Part shown: positions 15,200 through 24,843 of the stretch, in pieces | Position numbering within the stretch: the first letter of the stretch is position 1 | How the letters are laid out: each line of letters begins with the position of its first letter | NCBI RefSeq assembly: GCF_902506415.1 | Contig: NZ_LR733275.1 | Span: 2,705,795-2,769,794, forward strand | Reading direction: 5' to 3' | Source of the DNA: Massilia sp. 9I | Lineage (GTDB): Bacteria; Pseudomonadota; Gammaproteobacteria; Burkholderiales; Burkholderiaceae_D | DNA length: 64,000 nt | Made by a program: the position numbers and the translations under genes | The notes under the pieces: model-generated | The model's database searches: none | Seen by the model: the letters and a program-made list of their open reading frames with translations, nothing else | What the model was told of the DNA's origin: nothing

Positions 15200-16591
15200 C
15201 TAGGCCGCCGACGCCGGCCGCAGCATCGGCCGCGGGGCTTCCGCCGCGCGCCGTACTGCCGAGGCCAGCAGGCCGGCCGCGCGCCGGATCTGGGCCGGCG
15301 TGTGCTGGGCCATCAGCTGCAGCCGCAGGCGCGCCGCCCCCAGCGGCACGCCGGGGAATTCCATCGGATTCACGAACACCTGCTCGCGCGCCAGCAGCAT
15401 GCCGGCGATCCGCGTAGCCGCTTCCGAACCCAGCAGCAGCGGTACGATCGGCGACGCCGCCCCGATGCAGCGCAGCCCCGCCTCCTGCAGCAGCGCGCGC
15501 AGCTCGACCGCGTTGCGCATCAGGTCGGCGCGCAGCGCGTCGCCTTCGGCGCCGGTCACGATGCGCAGGCATTCCAGCACCGTGGCAGCCTGCACCGGCG
15601 ACAGCGCGTTCGAGAACATGTGCGGTCCCGCGAACAGCTGCAACTGGCGCCGCACGCTGCGCTCGGAACAGGCAACAAAACCGCCGTTCGAGGCGAAGGT
15701 CTTGGAAAAGGCGCCCATCACGATGTCGATCTTGCCGAGCATGCCCTGGGCGCCGATCACGCCGCTGCCGCCCGGCCCCATGGCCCCGAGGTCGTGCGCC
15801 ACGTCCACCAGCAGCGTGGCGCCGTACTCGCGGCACAGGTACTGCATCAGCGGCAGGTCCGGACTGTCCGAATCCATGCTGAACAGGCCTTCGGTGACGA
15901 CCAGGATCGCCCCGTTCGCATCCACCGCGCGCAGACCCGCCAGCAGCTCGCGCAGGTGGTCGCAGTCGAGATGGCGGAACACCGCCACGTTGCGCGTGGC
16001 CGCGGCCGCGCCCTGGCGCAGCGAGGCATGGGCCAGGGCATCGATCAGCACATGGTCGCCGCTGTGCACCAGGCTGGTCACGGCGCCGAAGGCCGCGCCC
16101 CAGCCGGTCGGGAACAGCACCACGTGCTGGCAGTGCAGCAGCCTGGCGAGTTCCTGTTCCAGCGCGGTGGAATAGCGGCTGTTCCCGAGCAGGATGGCCG
16201 AGCCGGCGCTGTGCGGTCCGCACTCGGCCAGCACCCGCATGGCGCTGTCGATCACCGCCGGGTGCGCCGCCAGCGACAGGTAATCCTGCGAGGCGAAGTT
16301 GATGCCCTGCGCCGCCGCCAGGCCGTCGCCCTCGACGGTGGCCTGCGGCCCCGGCGGCCCGGACAGCACGCGGCCGTAGGGCCAGACGCCGTGGCGCATG
16401 CGCAGCGCACACCACTCCTCGAGCGGACCGGCGCGGCGCATCAGGTCCGGACCGCGCGGCTGGCGGTACAGCGCGACGTTGCCGCCCAGGGCGCCGGACG
16501 CGGCCAGCGCGTCCAGGTCGTGGGCGGGATCAAAGGGAATCGGTTCGTTCAGCACGGTATCCTCCGGCACAAGATGAAAAGACGTCGGCAT
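15200..16591 (-). CDS. Alpha-oxoamine synthase family PLP enzyme (BioF/KBL/SPT/CqsA-like)
   Basis: A 463-residue fold-type I PLP enzyme that would condense an amino acid with an acyl-CoA or acyl-ACP. Landmarks are [26 protein letters not shown], the cofactor-binding [12 protein letters not shown] (DVAH where the family usually has DEAH or DDAH), and [13 protein letters not shown] with the PLP lysine. About 60 N-terminal residues exceed BioF length, and no other bio gene is nearby, so biotin synthesis is doubtful. CqsA/LqsA-type signal synthases or serine palmitoyltransferases are alternatives. Its ATG overlaps the stop of the GGDEF-EAL gene (TAATG), so the two are translationally coupled. Confidence 0.75.
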   Translation of the reverse strand: MPTSFHLVPEDTVLNEPIPFDPAHDLDALAASGALGGNVALYRQPRGPDLMRRAGPLEEWCALRMRHGVWPYGRVLSGPPGPQATVEGDGLAAAQGINFASQDYLSLAAHPAVIDSAMRVLAECGPHSAGSAILLGNSRYSTALEQELARLLHCQHVVLFPTGWGAAFGAVTSLVHSGDHVLIDALAHASLRQGAAAATRNVAVFRHLDCDHLRELLAGLRAVDANGAILVVTEGLFSMDSDSPDLPLMQYLCREYGATLLVDVAHDLGAMGPGGSGVIGAQGMLGKIDIVMGAFSKTFASNGGFVACSERSVRRQLQLFAGPHMFSNALSPVQAATVLECLRIVTGAEGDALRADLMRNAVELRALLQEAGLRCIGAASPIVPLLLGSEAATRIAGMLLAREQVFVNPMEFPGVPLGAARLRLQLMAQHTPAQIRRAAGLLASAVRRAAEAPRPMLRPASAA

Positions 16592-19131
16592 TACGCCGGT
16601 TCGAGGGGCGCCGCCTCGACCTGGCGCGCCAGCATGGCGGCGACTTCGCCCGGCGGCAGCGGCCGGGCGAACAGGTAGCCCTGGGCCGCGTCGCATCCCA
16701 TCGCGCACAGGTCGGCCAGTTGCTCGGGTGTCTCGACCGCTTCCGCGATCACGTCCAGGCCGAGGCGGTGCGCCATGGCCACGATGGCTTCCGCGATCGC
16801 AAAGGAACGGGCGCATTTGCCGGTAGCGCCGGCGCCGCCGCCCATCCCGAGCCGGCGCACGAACAGGCCGTCCATCTTGAGGATGTCCACCGGCAGCTCG
16901 GACAGGTAGTTCAGGCTCGAGTAACCGGTGCCGAAATCGTCGATCGACACCAGCACGCCGGCCTGGCGCAGGCCATTCATCAGGACGCAGTTCGCGGCCA
17001 GGTCTTCGATCAGCATGCCCTCGGTGATCTCGAGGTCGAGGCAGCGCGCCGGCATGCCGGTCTCGCCCAGGATAGTAAGCACCCGCGCCGGCAGGCCCGG
17101 CTCCTTCAGCTGGCGCGCCGACAGGTTCACGGCGGTCTTGATTTCGGGTAGCCCGGCGGCGCGCCAGGCACGGTTCTGCAGGCACGCGGTGCGCAGCGCC
17201 CAGTCGCCGATCGGGACGATCATCCCGGTCTCCTCGGCCAGCGGGATGAAGCGGCTAGGCTCGACCCGGCCGTAGACCGGATGCTGCCAGCGCAGCAGCG
17301 CCTCGACGCCGACCACGCGGCGGGCCGCCAGGTCGAGCTGCGGCTGGTATTCGAGGAACAGCTGGCCCTGCGCGAGCGCGTCGCGCAGGCCGTTCTTCAG
17401 CGCCAGGCGCTCGCTCTGCGGCTGCACCGTATCGCCCGAGTACACCTGCACGCTGTTCTCGCCCCAGCGCTTGGCGCCGCGCATGGCGATGTCGGCGCGC
17501 TTGAGCAGCGCATCGAGGTCGCAGTCCGCCGCCGGGTACAGGGCAACCCCCACCGCCAGCGTGACGAAGCATTCGCGCCCCGCCACGTTCAGCGGCAGGC
17601 CGAAGCGGTCGAGGATCTTCTCGGCCACAACCTGGGCGTCCGATTCGAAACTGAGGTCTTCCAGCAGCGCGATGAATTCGTCGCCGCCCCAGCGCGCCAC
17701 CGTGTCGGAATCGCGCAGGCAGCGCCGGATCGCGGCCCCGGCCTGGCTCAGCAGGGCGTCGCCGGCCTCGTAACCCAGTTCGTCGTTGATCTCCTTGAAG
17801 CCGTTTATGTTCAGGAGCAGCAGCGCCACCAGCCGGCGGTTGCGGTTGGCGCGGTCCATCGCGTGGCGCAGGCGGTCGCGCAGCAGGTTGCGGTTCAAGA
17901 GGCCGGTGAGCTGGTCGCACTGGGCGCCGTCGAGCACGCGCGCCGGGCTGGCCTGGGCCGCATGCCGGTCCGGATCCGGCTTGGGGACCACCGGCAGGTG
18001 TTCGTCCGCATCGTGGCACTGGACCCGGTTGCGCCCCAGCGACTTGGCCACGTACAAGGCCTCGTCGGCGCGCCCGATGGCCTGGGCCACGGCCTCTCCC
18101 AGCCGGTACTCGGCCACGCCGACCGACACTGTCAGCGTGATGTCGCCGCCGTTGTCGCGGCAGCGCAGCTCGGCGATGACGCGCCGCACCCGTTCGGCCA
18201 GCACCACCGCATCCGGCGCCGGCGTCTCGGGCAGCATCAAGAGGAACTCCTCGCCGCCGTAGCGCCCGAAGGCGTCGGTGCCGCGGATCTGGCCCTGCAC
18301 CGCCTCGGCGAAGCTGCGCAGCACCACGTCGCCGGCCGCGTGGCCGTAGCTGTCGTTGATGCGCTTGAAGAAGTCGATGTCGAACAGGCACAGGCAGAAC
18401 GGCCGGCCATTGCGGTCGCTGCGCTCCTTTTCGCGGTCGATCAGGCCGAGCAGGAAGCGGCGGTTATGGCTGCCCGTCAGCTCGTCGCGGATCGCCAGCT
18501 CGTTGATGGTCGACAGCGCGCGCTGCAGCTTGACGAAGCCTTCGGTCTTGGTCAGTTCGAACAGCAGCACGAACACCAGCACCACCACGTACAGCCCCAG
18601 GTTGCAGATCAGGTGCAGCAGCGGCATGTCCAGCAGCGGCGTCACCGGCGCGGCCCAGCCGAAGGCGGGCAATCCCCAGACCGTGGCGGCCGCCGTGCAG
18701 CTCATCACCAGCCAGAACACCCCGCTGGCGACGCCGCCCAGGAACATGGCGACCACCGGCGCCGTGATCAGCCAGCTCGCCGTGGGCGCGTGGATGCCGC
18801 CCAGGTGCCAGGTGAGCCAGCTGAAATTGAAGAACAGCGCGCACAGGAACAGTTCGCGCGCCAGGGCGATGCTGCCGGTCAGGCGCAGCACCGGCGGCGC
18901 CATCAGCATGAACAGGCAGCAGGCCAGGATCTCGGCGGCCGCCAGATGCAGGCCCAGCAGCCAGTAGGCCAGCGCGTACAGCGGACCGGCGGTGGCCGCC
19001 ATCAGCGCCGCGTTGACCACGTTCTCGGCGCGCGCCAGCACGGCGGCGTCCTGCCGCAGCCTGAGGGGTACGAACAGATGGGCCGCGTCGAGGTAACGCC
19101 CGCGCCACCCTTGCTCTCTGTAGTCGCTCAT
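16591..19131 (-). CDS. Membrane GGDEF-GGDEF-EAL protein (c-di-GMP turnover)
   Basis: An 846-residue protein. An N-terminal membrane region (about 40-190, several helices) precedes a canonical GGDEF domain (FDIDFFKRIND, I-site RGTD, motif GGEEF), a second GGDEF domain (motif WGGDEF, I-site RDSD) and a C-terminal EAL domain (EALLRW, NLSARQ, DDFGTGYSSL, EAVET) that retains the expected metal ligands. In the second GGDEF the first metal-site Asp appears replaced (LLNINGFKEIND), so it may only bind GTP or c-di-GMP. Tandem GGDEF before EAL is uncommon. It is coupled to the downstream alpha-oxoamine synthase gene by a one-base overlap. Confidence 0.92.
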   Translation of the reverse strand: MSDYREQGWRGRYLDAAHLFVPLRLRQDAAVLARAENVVNAALMAATAGPLYALAYWLLGLHLAAAEILACCLFMLMAPPVLRLTGSIALARELFLCALFFNFSWLTWHLGGIHAPTASWLITAPVVAMFLGGVASGVFWLVMSCTAAATVWGLPAFGWAAPVTPLLDMPLLHLICNLGLYVVVLVFVLLFELTKTEGFVKLQRALSTINELAIRDELTGSHNRRFLLGLIDREKERSDRNGRPFCLCLFDIDFFKRINDSYGHAAGDVVLRSFAEAVQGQIRGTDAFGRYGGEEFLLMLPETPAPDAVVLAERVRRVIAELRCRDNGGDITLTVSVGVAEYRLGEAVAQAIGRADEALYVAKSLGRNRVQCHDADEHLPVVPKPDPDRHAAQASPARVLDGAQCDQLTGLLNRNLLRDRLRHAMDRANRNRRLVALLLLNINGFKEINDELGYEAGDALLSQAGAAIRRCLRDSDTVARWGGDEFIALLEDLSFESDAQVVAEKILDRFGLPLNVAGRECFVTLAVGVALYPAADCDLDALLKRADIAMRGAKRWGENSVQVYSGDTVQPQSERLALKNGLRDALAQGQLFLEYQPQLDLAARRVVGVEALLRWQHPVYGRVEPSRFIPLAEETGMIVPIGDWALRTACLQNRAWRAAGLPEIKTAVNLSARQLKEPGLPARVLTILGETGMPARCLDLEITEGMLIEDLAANCVLMNGLRQAGVLVSIDDFGTGYSSLNYLSELPVDILKMDGLFVRRLGMGGGAGATGKCARSFAIAEAIVAMAHRLGLDVIAEAVETPEQLADLCAMGCDAAQGYLFARPLPPGEVAAMLARQVEAAPLEPA

Positions 19132-19314
19132 CTAGCATCCCATGACCACGCTCCACTACTGAGTGTAGGCAGGAAGATTCCGCTGAGCTTTATTTTCAAA
19201 CAGAAAGTTGCTGGAAAGAGCGTGTATGCCGCCCGCATAGGCCGCACGATAGATATTTACGCTGGCAAGGGAGGCGCTCTACAATGACACAAGGACAACT
19301 TCAGACGGCATGCA

Positions 19315-20496
19315 ATGCGCAAGGTGACGCCTCCCCAGCAGTCGCAAACTCCGCTTCATGACATCATCGAGTCCGCCGTGGACCTGGCCCGGATCTGCCT
19401 GCGCATGGACGTGGCCTTCATTACCGAGTTCAAGGACGGGCGCCGCATCTTCCGCCACATCGCCGCCGACGGCACGCTGCCGGTCCAGCCGGGACATGCC
19501 GATCCCCTGGCCGAAAGCTACTGTCAGTACATCATCGATGGCGCGATTCCTTCGATCGTCGACGACAGCCATATCTATCCCATCCTCAAGCGCCTGGGCT
19601 GCACGGAGGCGATGCAGATCCGCGCCCACCTTGGCGTGCCGATCTGGCTCTCGGACGGCTCGGTGTTCGGGACCTTCTGCTGCTACAGCCGCAGCCCCAG
19701 TTCGACGCTACGCGCGGTGGACGTGGACGGCATGGCGCGCTTCGCGAGCCTGATCGCCAGCATGCTCGAACAGCGCGTGCTGAGCGAGCGCGCGATGGAG
19801 CAGGCAACTGCGCGCTTGTCCGAAGTGATCGACCGGCGCACCCTGGGCATCGCCTACCAGCCGATCGTGGCGCTGGCGGATGGCGCCATCCTCGGGTATG
19901 AAGCGCTGTCGCGCTTTCCCGCCACGCCCGCCAAGGGCCCGGCCGAATGGTTCGAGGACGCGCATAAAGTCGAGAAAGGCACCCAGCTGGAGCTGCTGGC
20001 GATCGAGCTGGCCTTGTCCGGCCTGGCCAGGCTGCCGCCGCAGGCCTACCTGTCGCTGAACGTGTCGCCGCAATCGATCCTGAGCGGATCGCTGGCCGCC
20101 TGCCTGGCCACGGCGCCGCTCGAGCGGCTGGCGCTGGAAGTGACGGAACATGTGCCGGTGGAGGAATATGCGGCGATCGCAGCGAGCCTGGACGGCCTGC
20201 GCCGGGCCGGCCTGCGCCTGGCCATCGACGACGCCGGTTCGGGCTACGCCAGCTTCCGCCACATCCTGCAGCTGCGGCCCGACATCATCAAGCTGGACCA
20301 GAGCCTGATCCGCGAGATCGATCTCGATCCGGGGCGGCGCGCGCTGGCCTCGGCGCTGACGGCCTTTGCCAGGGATACCGGCTGCGATGTCGTGGCGGAA
20401 GGGGTGGAAACGGAGGCAGAACTGAATGCGCTGCGTGGCCTCGGCATCAAGGCCGGGCAAGGCTATCTGTTCGGGCGGCCGGCGCCGCTGGGCTAA
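19315..20496 (+). CDS. GAF-EAL c-di-GMP phosphodiesterase
   Basis: A 393-residue cytoplasmic protein. Residues about 15-150 form a GAF sensor domain (IIESAVDLARICLRMD, then GVPIWLSDGSVFGTFCCYS). An EAL domain follows with YEALSRF, LNVSP, EVTEHV, DDAGSGYASF, KLDQSLI and EGVET, so the catalytic residues look complete and hydrolysis of c-di-GMP is expected. It is divergent from the GGDEF-GGDEF-EAL gene with about 180 bases between them. The GAF ligand is unknown. Confidence 0.9.
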   Translation: MRKVTPPQQSQTPLHDIIESAVDLARICLRMDVAFITEFKDGRRIFRHIAADGTLPVQPGHADPLAESYCQYIIDGAIPSIVDDSHIYPILKRLGCTEAMQIRAHLGVPIWLSDGSVFGTFCCYSRSPSSTLRAVDVDGMARFASLIASMLEQRVLSERAMEQATARLSEVIDRRTLGIAYQPIVALADGAILGYEALSRFPATPAKGPAEWFEDAHKVEKGTQLELLAIELALSGLARLPPQAYLSLNVSPQSILSGSLAACLATAPLERLALEVTEHVPVEEYAAIAASLDGLRRAGLRLAIDDAGSGYASFRHILQLRPDIIKLDQSLIREIDLDPGRRALASALTAFARDTGCDVVAEGVETEAELNALRGLGIKAGQGYLFGRPAPLG

Positions 20497-20497
20497 G

Positions 20498-21265
20498 TCA
20501 GCCCGCTTCGTCCAGCGCCGCCTGGCGCTCGCCCAGGGTGCGGCTGATGGTGCCCGGGGCGTCCAGTTCACGCTCGGCCACGACGCGCAGTTCCTCGGTC
20601 GCGAGTCCATCGAGCAGGGCTGCGCGCACGGTATCGGCTTCTTCGGTACGGCCCAGGCCACGCAGCACGGCGATGGCGATCCGGACGTCCTTGGCCAGGT
20701 TCGTCAGGTCGGCGGCCAGCCTCGGCGCCTCCCGTCCCGGCGGGAACAGCGGCATGGTGGCAGCTGAATAATTCACGCTGCGCAGCAGGTCGAGCGGATC
20801 GCCGCGGTAGCGCTCCGCCAGCGCGAAATCCCCCGCCTCGACGACCGCCTCCAGGACCCGGTAGGCGTCGCGCCGCGCCAACGCCGGATCCTTTACCTCG
20901 AGCTGCAGGAACACCTCCCGGGTGGCGCCGGGATCGTCCAGCGTGCGGTTCATCTCGACCAGCAGGCCAAGGCGGTCGGCGCGCTGGTAATGCGACTCCT
21001 CGTGGGCGGCGGCGCCGACGTGGTACTCACCCGCCAGCAGGCGCCGCGCCTGCTCGTCGCGCGCCTGCGCCAGGGCCGCCCTTGCCGGTGCATGGTCCTC
21101 GATCAGCATCTTCCACTCGAACAGCGTGAAGAAGTAGTCGCGCCGCTCGGGCGCCGGCATGTTCTCAGTGGCCTGGTAGCGCTGTTCGAGCAGGCACAGG
21201 AGCTCGTCGAGGCGGCCGGCCGCGCGCAGGGCTTCGGCTTCCTGGATGAAGGCGATGTCGCTCAT
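20498..21265 (-). CDS. TPR-like hypothetical protein
   Basis: A 255-residue, mostly helical protein with no enzyme motifs. Repeating helix pairs (EAEALRAAGRLDELLCLLEQ, ARAALAQARDEQARRLLAG, ALAERYRGDPLDLLR, IAVLRGLGRTEEADTV) suggest tetratricopeptide-like packing. No signal peptide or membrane helix. It starts 15 bases after apbC and ends one base from the GAF-EAL gene, with which it converges. Co-transcription with apbC is likely; a role in Fe-S handling is only a guess from position. Confidence 0.7.
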   Translation of the reverse strand: MSDIAFIQEAEALRAAGRLDELLCLLEQRYQATENMPAPERRDYFFTLFEWKMLIEDHAPARAALAQARDEQARRLLAGEYHVGAAAHEESHYQRADRLGLLVEMNRTLDDPGATREVFLQLEVKDPALARRDAYRVLEAVVEAGDFALAERYRGDPLDLLRSVNYSAATMPLFPPGREAPRLAADLTNLAKDVRIAIAVLRGLGRTEEADTVRAALLDGLATEELRVVAERELDAPGTISRTLGERQAALDEAG

Positions 21266-21280
21266 GCCGGCCCGCTGGCC

Positions 21281-22369
21281 TCAGTCGTTCTTGACGACGA
21301 TGCTCGGGAACTTGCTGGTCATGTCCTTGGCCTTCTCGGCCACCTTGACGGCGACCTTGCGGGCGATCTGTTTATAGACCGCGGCCACCGGACCGTCCGG
21401 ATCGGCGACCACGGTCGGGCGGCCGGAATCGGTCTGCTCGCGGATCGACATCGTGAGCGGCAGCTTGCCGAGGAAGTCGACGCCGAAGTCCTGGCACATC
21501 TTTTCGCCGCCGCCGGCGCCGAAGATCTCCTCGTGGTGGCCGCAGTTGGAGCAGATATGGGTGCTCATGTTCTCGACCACGCCGATGATCGGGATGCCGA
21601 CCTTCTCGAACATCTTGAGGCCCTTGCGCGCGTCCAGCAGGGCGATGTCCTGCGGGGTAGTGACGATGACGGCGCCGGTGACGGGCACCTTCTGCGACAG
21701 CGTCAGCTGGATGTCGCCGGTCCCCGGCGGCATGTCGACGATCAGGTAATCGAGGTCGCGCCAGTTGGTCTGCTCCAGCAGCTGCTGCAGCGCGCCGGTG
21801 ACCATCGGGCCGCGCCAGACCATCGGCTCGTCCGGATCGATCATGAAGCCGATCGACGAGACCTGCACGCCGTGGTTCTCGAGCGGCTCCATGGTCTTGC
21901 CGTCGCGGCTTTCGGGACGACCGTTAATCCCCAACATCATCGGCTGCGACGGGCCGTAGATGTCGGCGTCCAGGATGCCGACGCTGGCGCCTTCGGCGCT
22001 GAGCGCCAGCGCCAGGTTGACGGCGGTGGTCGACTTGCCGACGCCGCCCTTGCCCGAAGCGACGGCAATGATGTTCTTCACGTTCGGCATGACCTTCAGG
22101 CCACGCTGGACCGCATGCGACAGGATCTTGCTATAGACCTTGACGGTGACGTTGCCGAGGCCTGGCAGCGCCTTCAGGCCGGCGACGACGCTGTCGCGGA
22201 TGGCGGCGACCTGGCTGGCGGCCGGATAGCCCAGCTCGACGTCCAGCGCCACATCGTTCCCGCTGAGCTTGATGTTCTTGATGGATTTGGAAGAAACGAA
22301 ATCCTTCCCGGTGTTAGGATCGATGACCGCCGACAATGCTGCCTTGACATCGTTCTCAGTGATGCTCAT
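21281..22369 (-). CDS. apbC: Iron-sulfur cluster carrier ATPase ApbC (Mrp)
   Basis: A 362-residue Mrp/NBP35 P-loop protein that carries [4Fe-4S] clusters to target enzymes. An N-terminal DUF59/FSCA domain (about 1-85) precedes the deviant Walker A GKGGVGKST, the MMLGINGRPES segment, VDMPPGTGD and a CxxC cluster motif (HICSNCGHHEE). The ATG at 22369 has GGAGAAC 6 bases upstream; a start 12 bases further up is possible but less well placed. It is divergent from metG, an arrangement also seen in other Proteobacteria. Confidence 0.93.
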   Translation of the reverse strand: MSITENDVKAALSAVIDPNTGKDFVSSKSIKNIKLSGNDVALDVELGYPAASQVAAIRDSVVAGLKALPGLGNVTVKVYSKILSHAVQRGLKVMPNVKNIIAVASGKGGVGKSTTAVNLALALSAEGASVGILDADIYGPSQPMMLGINGRPESRDGKTMEPLENHGVQVSSIGFMIDPDEPMVWRGPMVTGALQQLLEQTNWRDLDYLIVDMPPGTGDIQLTLSQKVPVTGAVIVTTPQDIALLDARKGLKMFEKVGIPIIGVVENMSTHICSNCGHHEEIFGAGGGEKMCQDFGVDFLGKLPLTMSIREQTDSGRPTVVADPDGPVAAVYKQIARKVAVKVAEKAKDMTSKFPSIVVKND

Positions 22370-22515
22370 GTAGTTCTCCATGGTGATTGGGGCGAAGTGT
22401 AGCGCAAAACGCCGTCGGCTTCTTGTTGCTTTGGCAAACCCGGCTATACCCCCTGCGCAGCTAGGGACTTCCGCTGGTAAAATGCTTCTTTTCTCAAACC
22501 TAAAGCGCTTCGACC

Positions 22516-24675
22516 ATGACCCGCAAGCTGTTCGTCACTACCGCCCTGCCCTACGCCAACGCTGCCTTCCATATCGGCCACATGATGGAATACATCCAGG
22601 CCGACATCTGGGTCCGGTTCCAGCGAATGCAGCGCGATAACGGTGTACAGCGCCAGGTGCACTTCGTCTGCGCCGACGACACCCACGGCACCCCGATCAT
22701 GATCGCCGCCGAGAAGGAAGGCATCACCCCGCAGGAGTTCGTGGCCAAGATCGCCGCCGGCCGCCCGCAGTACCTGAACGGCTTCCACATCGCCTTCGAC
22801 AACTGGTATTCCACCGATTCGCCGGAAAACGTCGAACTCTCGCAGGGCATCTACCGCAAGCTGCGCGATGCCGGCCTGATCGTCACCAAGACCGTCGACC
22901 GCTTCTACGATCCGGTCAAGGGCATGTTCCTGGCCGACCGCAACATCAAGGGCGAGTGCCCGGTCTGCCACGCCAAGGACCAGTACGGCGACAACTGCGA
23001 AGTCTGCGGCGCCGCCTACCAGCCGACCGAGCTGATCAACCCGTTCTCGGTCTTCACCGGCTCGACCCCGATCCTGAAACCGTCGGAACAGTACTTCTTC
23101 AAGCTGTCCGATCCGCGCTGCTTCACTTTCCTGAAAGAGTGGCTGAACACCCCGGGCCGCCTGCAGCCGGAAATGGTCAACAAGGTGTCGGAATGGCTGG
23201 GCGAATCCGGCGAAAAGCTGGCCGACTGGGATATTTCCCGTGACGCGCCCTATTTCGGCATCCCGATCCCGGATGCGCCGGGCAAGTTCTTCTATGTATG
23301 GCTGGACGCGCCGGTCGGCTACCTGGCCTCGCTCAAGAACTATTTCAGCAAAAAGGGCATCGACTACGACGCCTTCCTGAACGACCCAGCGGCCGAGCAG
23401 GTCCACTTCATCGGCAAGGACATCGTGTCCTTCCACCTGCTGTTCTGGCCGGCGATGCTGAACTTCTCGAACCACCCGATCATCGACAAGCTGAAGGTCG
23501 CGGTGCACGGCCACCTGACCGTCAACAACGAGAAGATGTCGAAGTCGCGCGGCACCGGCATCTCGCCGCTGCGCTACCTCGAACTGGGCATGAACCCGGA
23601 ATGGCTGCGCTACTACCTGGCCTTCAAGCTGAACTCGAAAGTCGAAGACCTGGACTTCAACGGCGAAGACTTCGTCGCCCGCGTGAATAGCGACCTGATC
23701 GGCAAGTACATCAACATCGCCAGCCGCTGCGCCGGCTTCATCGCCAAGAAATTCGACGGCAAGCTGGCCGATTCGCTGTCGGACACCGCCAAGGGCTGGA
23801 TCTGCAAGGCCCTGATGAACGAAGGCGCCGAGCGCCAGGCGAATATCGCCGCCGCGTTCGAGGCGCGCGAATACGGCCGTGCGATGCGCGAGATCATGGA
23901 GATCACCGACGTCGTCAACCAGTACGTGGACGAGAACAAGCCCTGGCTGCTGGCCAAGGACGAGACCAAGACGGCCGAGCTGCACGACGTCTGCACCACC
24001 GCGCTGATCCTGTTCCGCCAGCTGACCATCATGCTGTCGCCGGTGCTGCCGAACGTGGCCGCCCGCGTCAGCGAATTCCTGGGCGACGGCGCGCTCTCCT
24101 GGGCCGACACCCACGGCGCCGCCGTCTACGAGACCATGCTGGGCCGCACCATCGGCGCCTACAGCCACCTGATGCAGCGCGTGGATGCCAAGACGGTCGA
24201 GAACCTGTTCGACAAGCCGACGGCGCCGGCGGCGCCTGCCGTCGTGTCCGATGCCAGCCTTGCCGTTGCGGCGCTGTCCCCGGCGGAGGATGACGGCGCC
24301 GAGCCGGAAGCCGGCGATATCGAAGCCCTGGCTCCGGAAATCTCGATCGACGACTTCACCAAAATCGACCTGCGCGTCGCGAAAATCGTCAACTGCGAAC
24401 ACGTGGAAGGCGCCGGCAAGCTGCTGCGCCTGACCCTGGACGTGGGCGAAGGCCGCTACCGCAATGTGTTCTCGGGCATCAAGTCGGCCTACAAGCCGGA
24501 AGACCTGGTCGGCAAGCTGACCGTCATGGTCGCCAACCTGGCGCCGCGCAAGATGAAGTTCGGCGTCTCGGAAGGCATGGTGCTGTGTGCCTCCGCCGCG
24601 GACGAGAAGGCGAATCCGGGCCTGTACCTGCTCGACCCGATGCCGGGCGCCACCCCGGGCATGCGCATCCGCTAA
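22516..24675 (+). CDS. metG: Methionine--tRNA ligase
   Basis: A 719-residue synthetase of the MetG1 type. It has the HIGH motif (HIGHMMEY), a zinc knuckle with four Cys ([18 protein letters not shown]), the KMSKS motif ([10 protein letters not shown]), a helical anticodon domain and an extra C-terminal tRNA-binding OB domain (about 610-719, [20 protein letters not shown]) after an Ala/Pro-rich linker. That appendage drives dimerisation and tRNA capture in E. coli MetRS. Its start is ATG 22516. Confidence 0.97.
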   Translation: MTRKLFVTTALPYANAAFHIGHMMEYIQADIWVRFQRMQRDNGVQRQVHFVCADDTHGTPIMIAAEKEGITPQEFVAKIAAGRPQYLNGFHIAFDNWYSTDSPENVELSQGIYRKLRDAGLIVTKTVDRFYDPVKGMFLADRNIKGECPVCHAKDQYGDNCEVCGAAYQPTELINPFSVFTGSTPILKPSEQYFFKLSDPRCFTFLKEWLNTPGRLQPEMVNKVSEWLGESGEKLADWDISRDAPYFGIPIPDAPGKFFYVWLDAPVGYLASLKNYFSKKGIDYDAFLNDPAAEQVHFIGKDIVSFHLLFWPAMLNFSNHPIIDKLKVAVHGHLTVNNEKMSKSRGTGISPLRYLELGMNPEWLRYYLAFKLNSKVEDLDFNGEDFVARVNSDLIGKYINIASRCAGFIAKKFDGKLADSLSDTAKGWICKALMNEGAERQANIAAAFEAREYGRAMREIMEITDVVNQYVDENKPWLLAKDETKTAELHDVCTTALILFRQLTIMLSPVLPNVAARVSEFLGDGALSWADTHGAAVYETMLGRTIGAYSHLMQRVDAKTVENLFDKPTAPAAPAVVSDASLAVAALSPAEDDGAEPEAGDIEALAPEISIDDFTKIDLRVAKIVNCEHVEGAGKLLRLTLDVGEGRYRNVFSGIKSAYKPEDLVGKLTVMVANLAPRKMKFGVSEGMVLCASAADEKANPGLYLLDPMPGATPGMRIR

Positions 24676-24684
24676 GCAGCTTGT

Positions 24685-24713
24685 GCCGGGCTTCGCGCTT
24701 GCGCAAGCCCGGC
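24685..24713 (+). terminator. Hairpin after metG
   Basis: A 9-bp GC-rich stem GCCGGGCTT/AAGCCCGGC (24685-24693 with 24705-24713) lies 9 bases after the stop. There is no T-tract, so it may be a transcript-end stabiliser rather than an intrinsic terminator. Confidence 0.5.
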
Positions 24714-24756
24714 CTGCGGCGGCCGCCAAAATCAATCCCACGCCCTTTTGCGGCGT

Positions 24757-24762
24757 TATAAT
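24757..24762 (+). promoter_or_regulatory. Putative -10 box before the FabMG-like gene
   Basis: A consensus TATAAT sits 82 bases before the ATG at 24844. No good -35 is visible at 16-18 bases, so this is a tentative promoter. Confidence 0.35.
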
Positions 24763-24843
24763 GGCATGTTTTTTCTGAAACTCGCCCCTACGGCCCTTGC
24801 CGGCAGGCCTTCTTCAGACCCAATAAGATAGGTAGATAATAAG

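Noticed and set aside
13713-16415. A 900-residue fusion of gltX with an N-terminal extension
   Set aside because: The extra part is an Arg/Ala/Gly-rich alternate frame of the alpha-oxoamine synthase gene; GltX is complete from ATG 15104.
22444-24741. Long minus-strand ORF opposite metG
   Set aside because: Antisense shadow of a well-defined synthetase; rich in Val/Gly/Arg with no domain.
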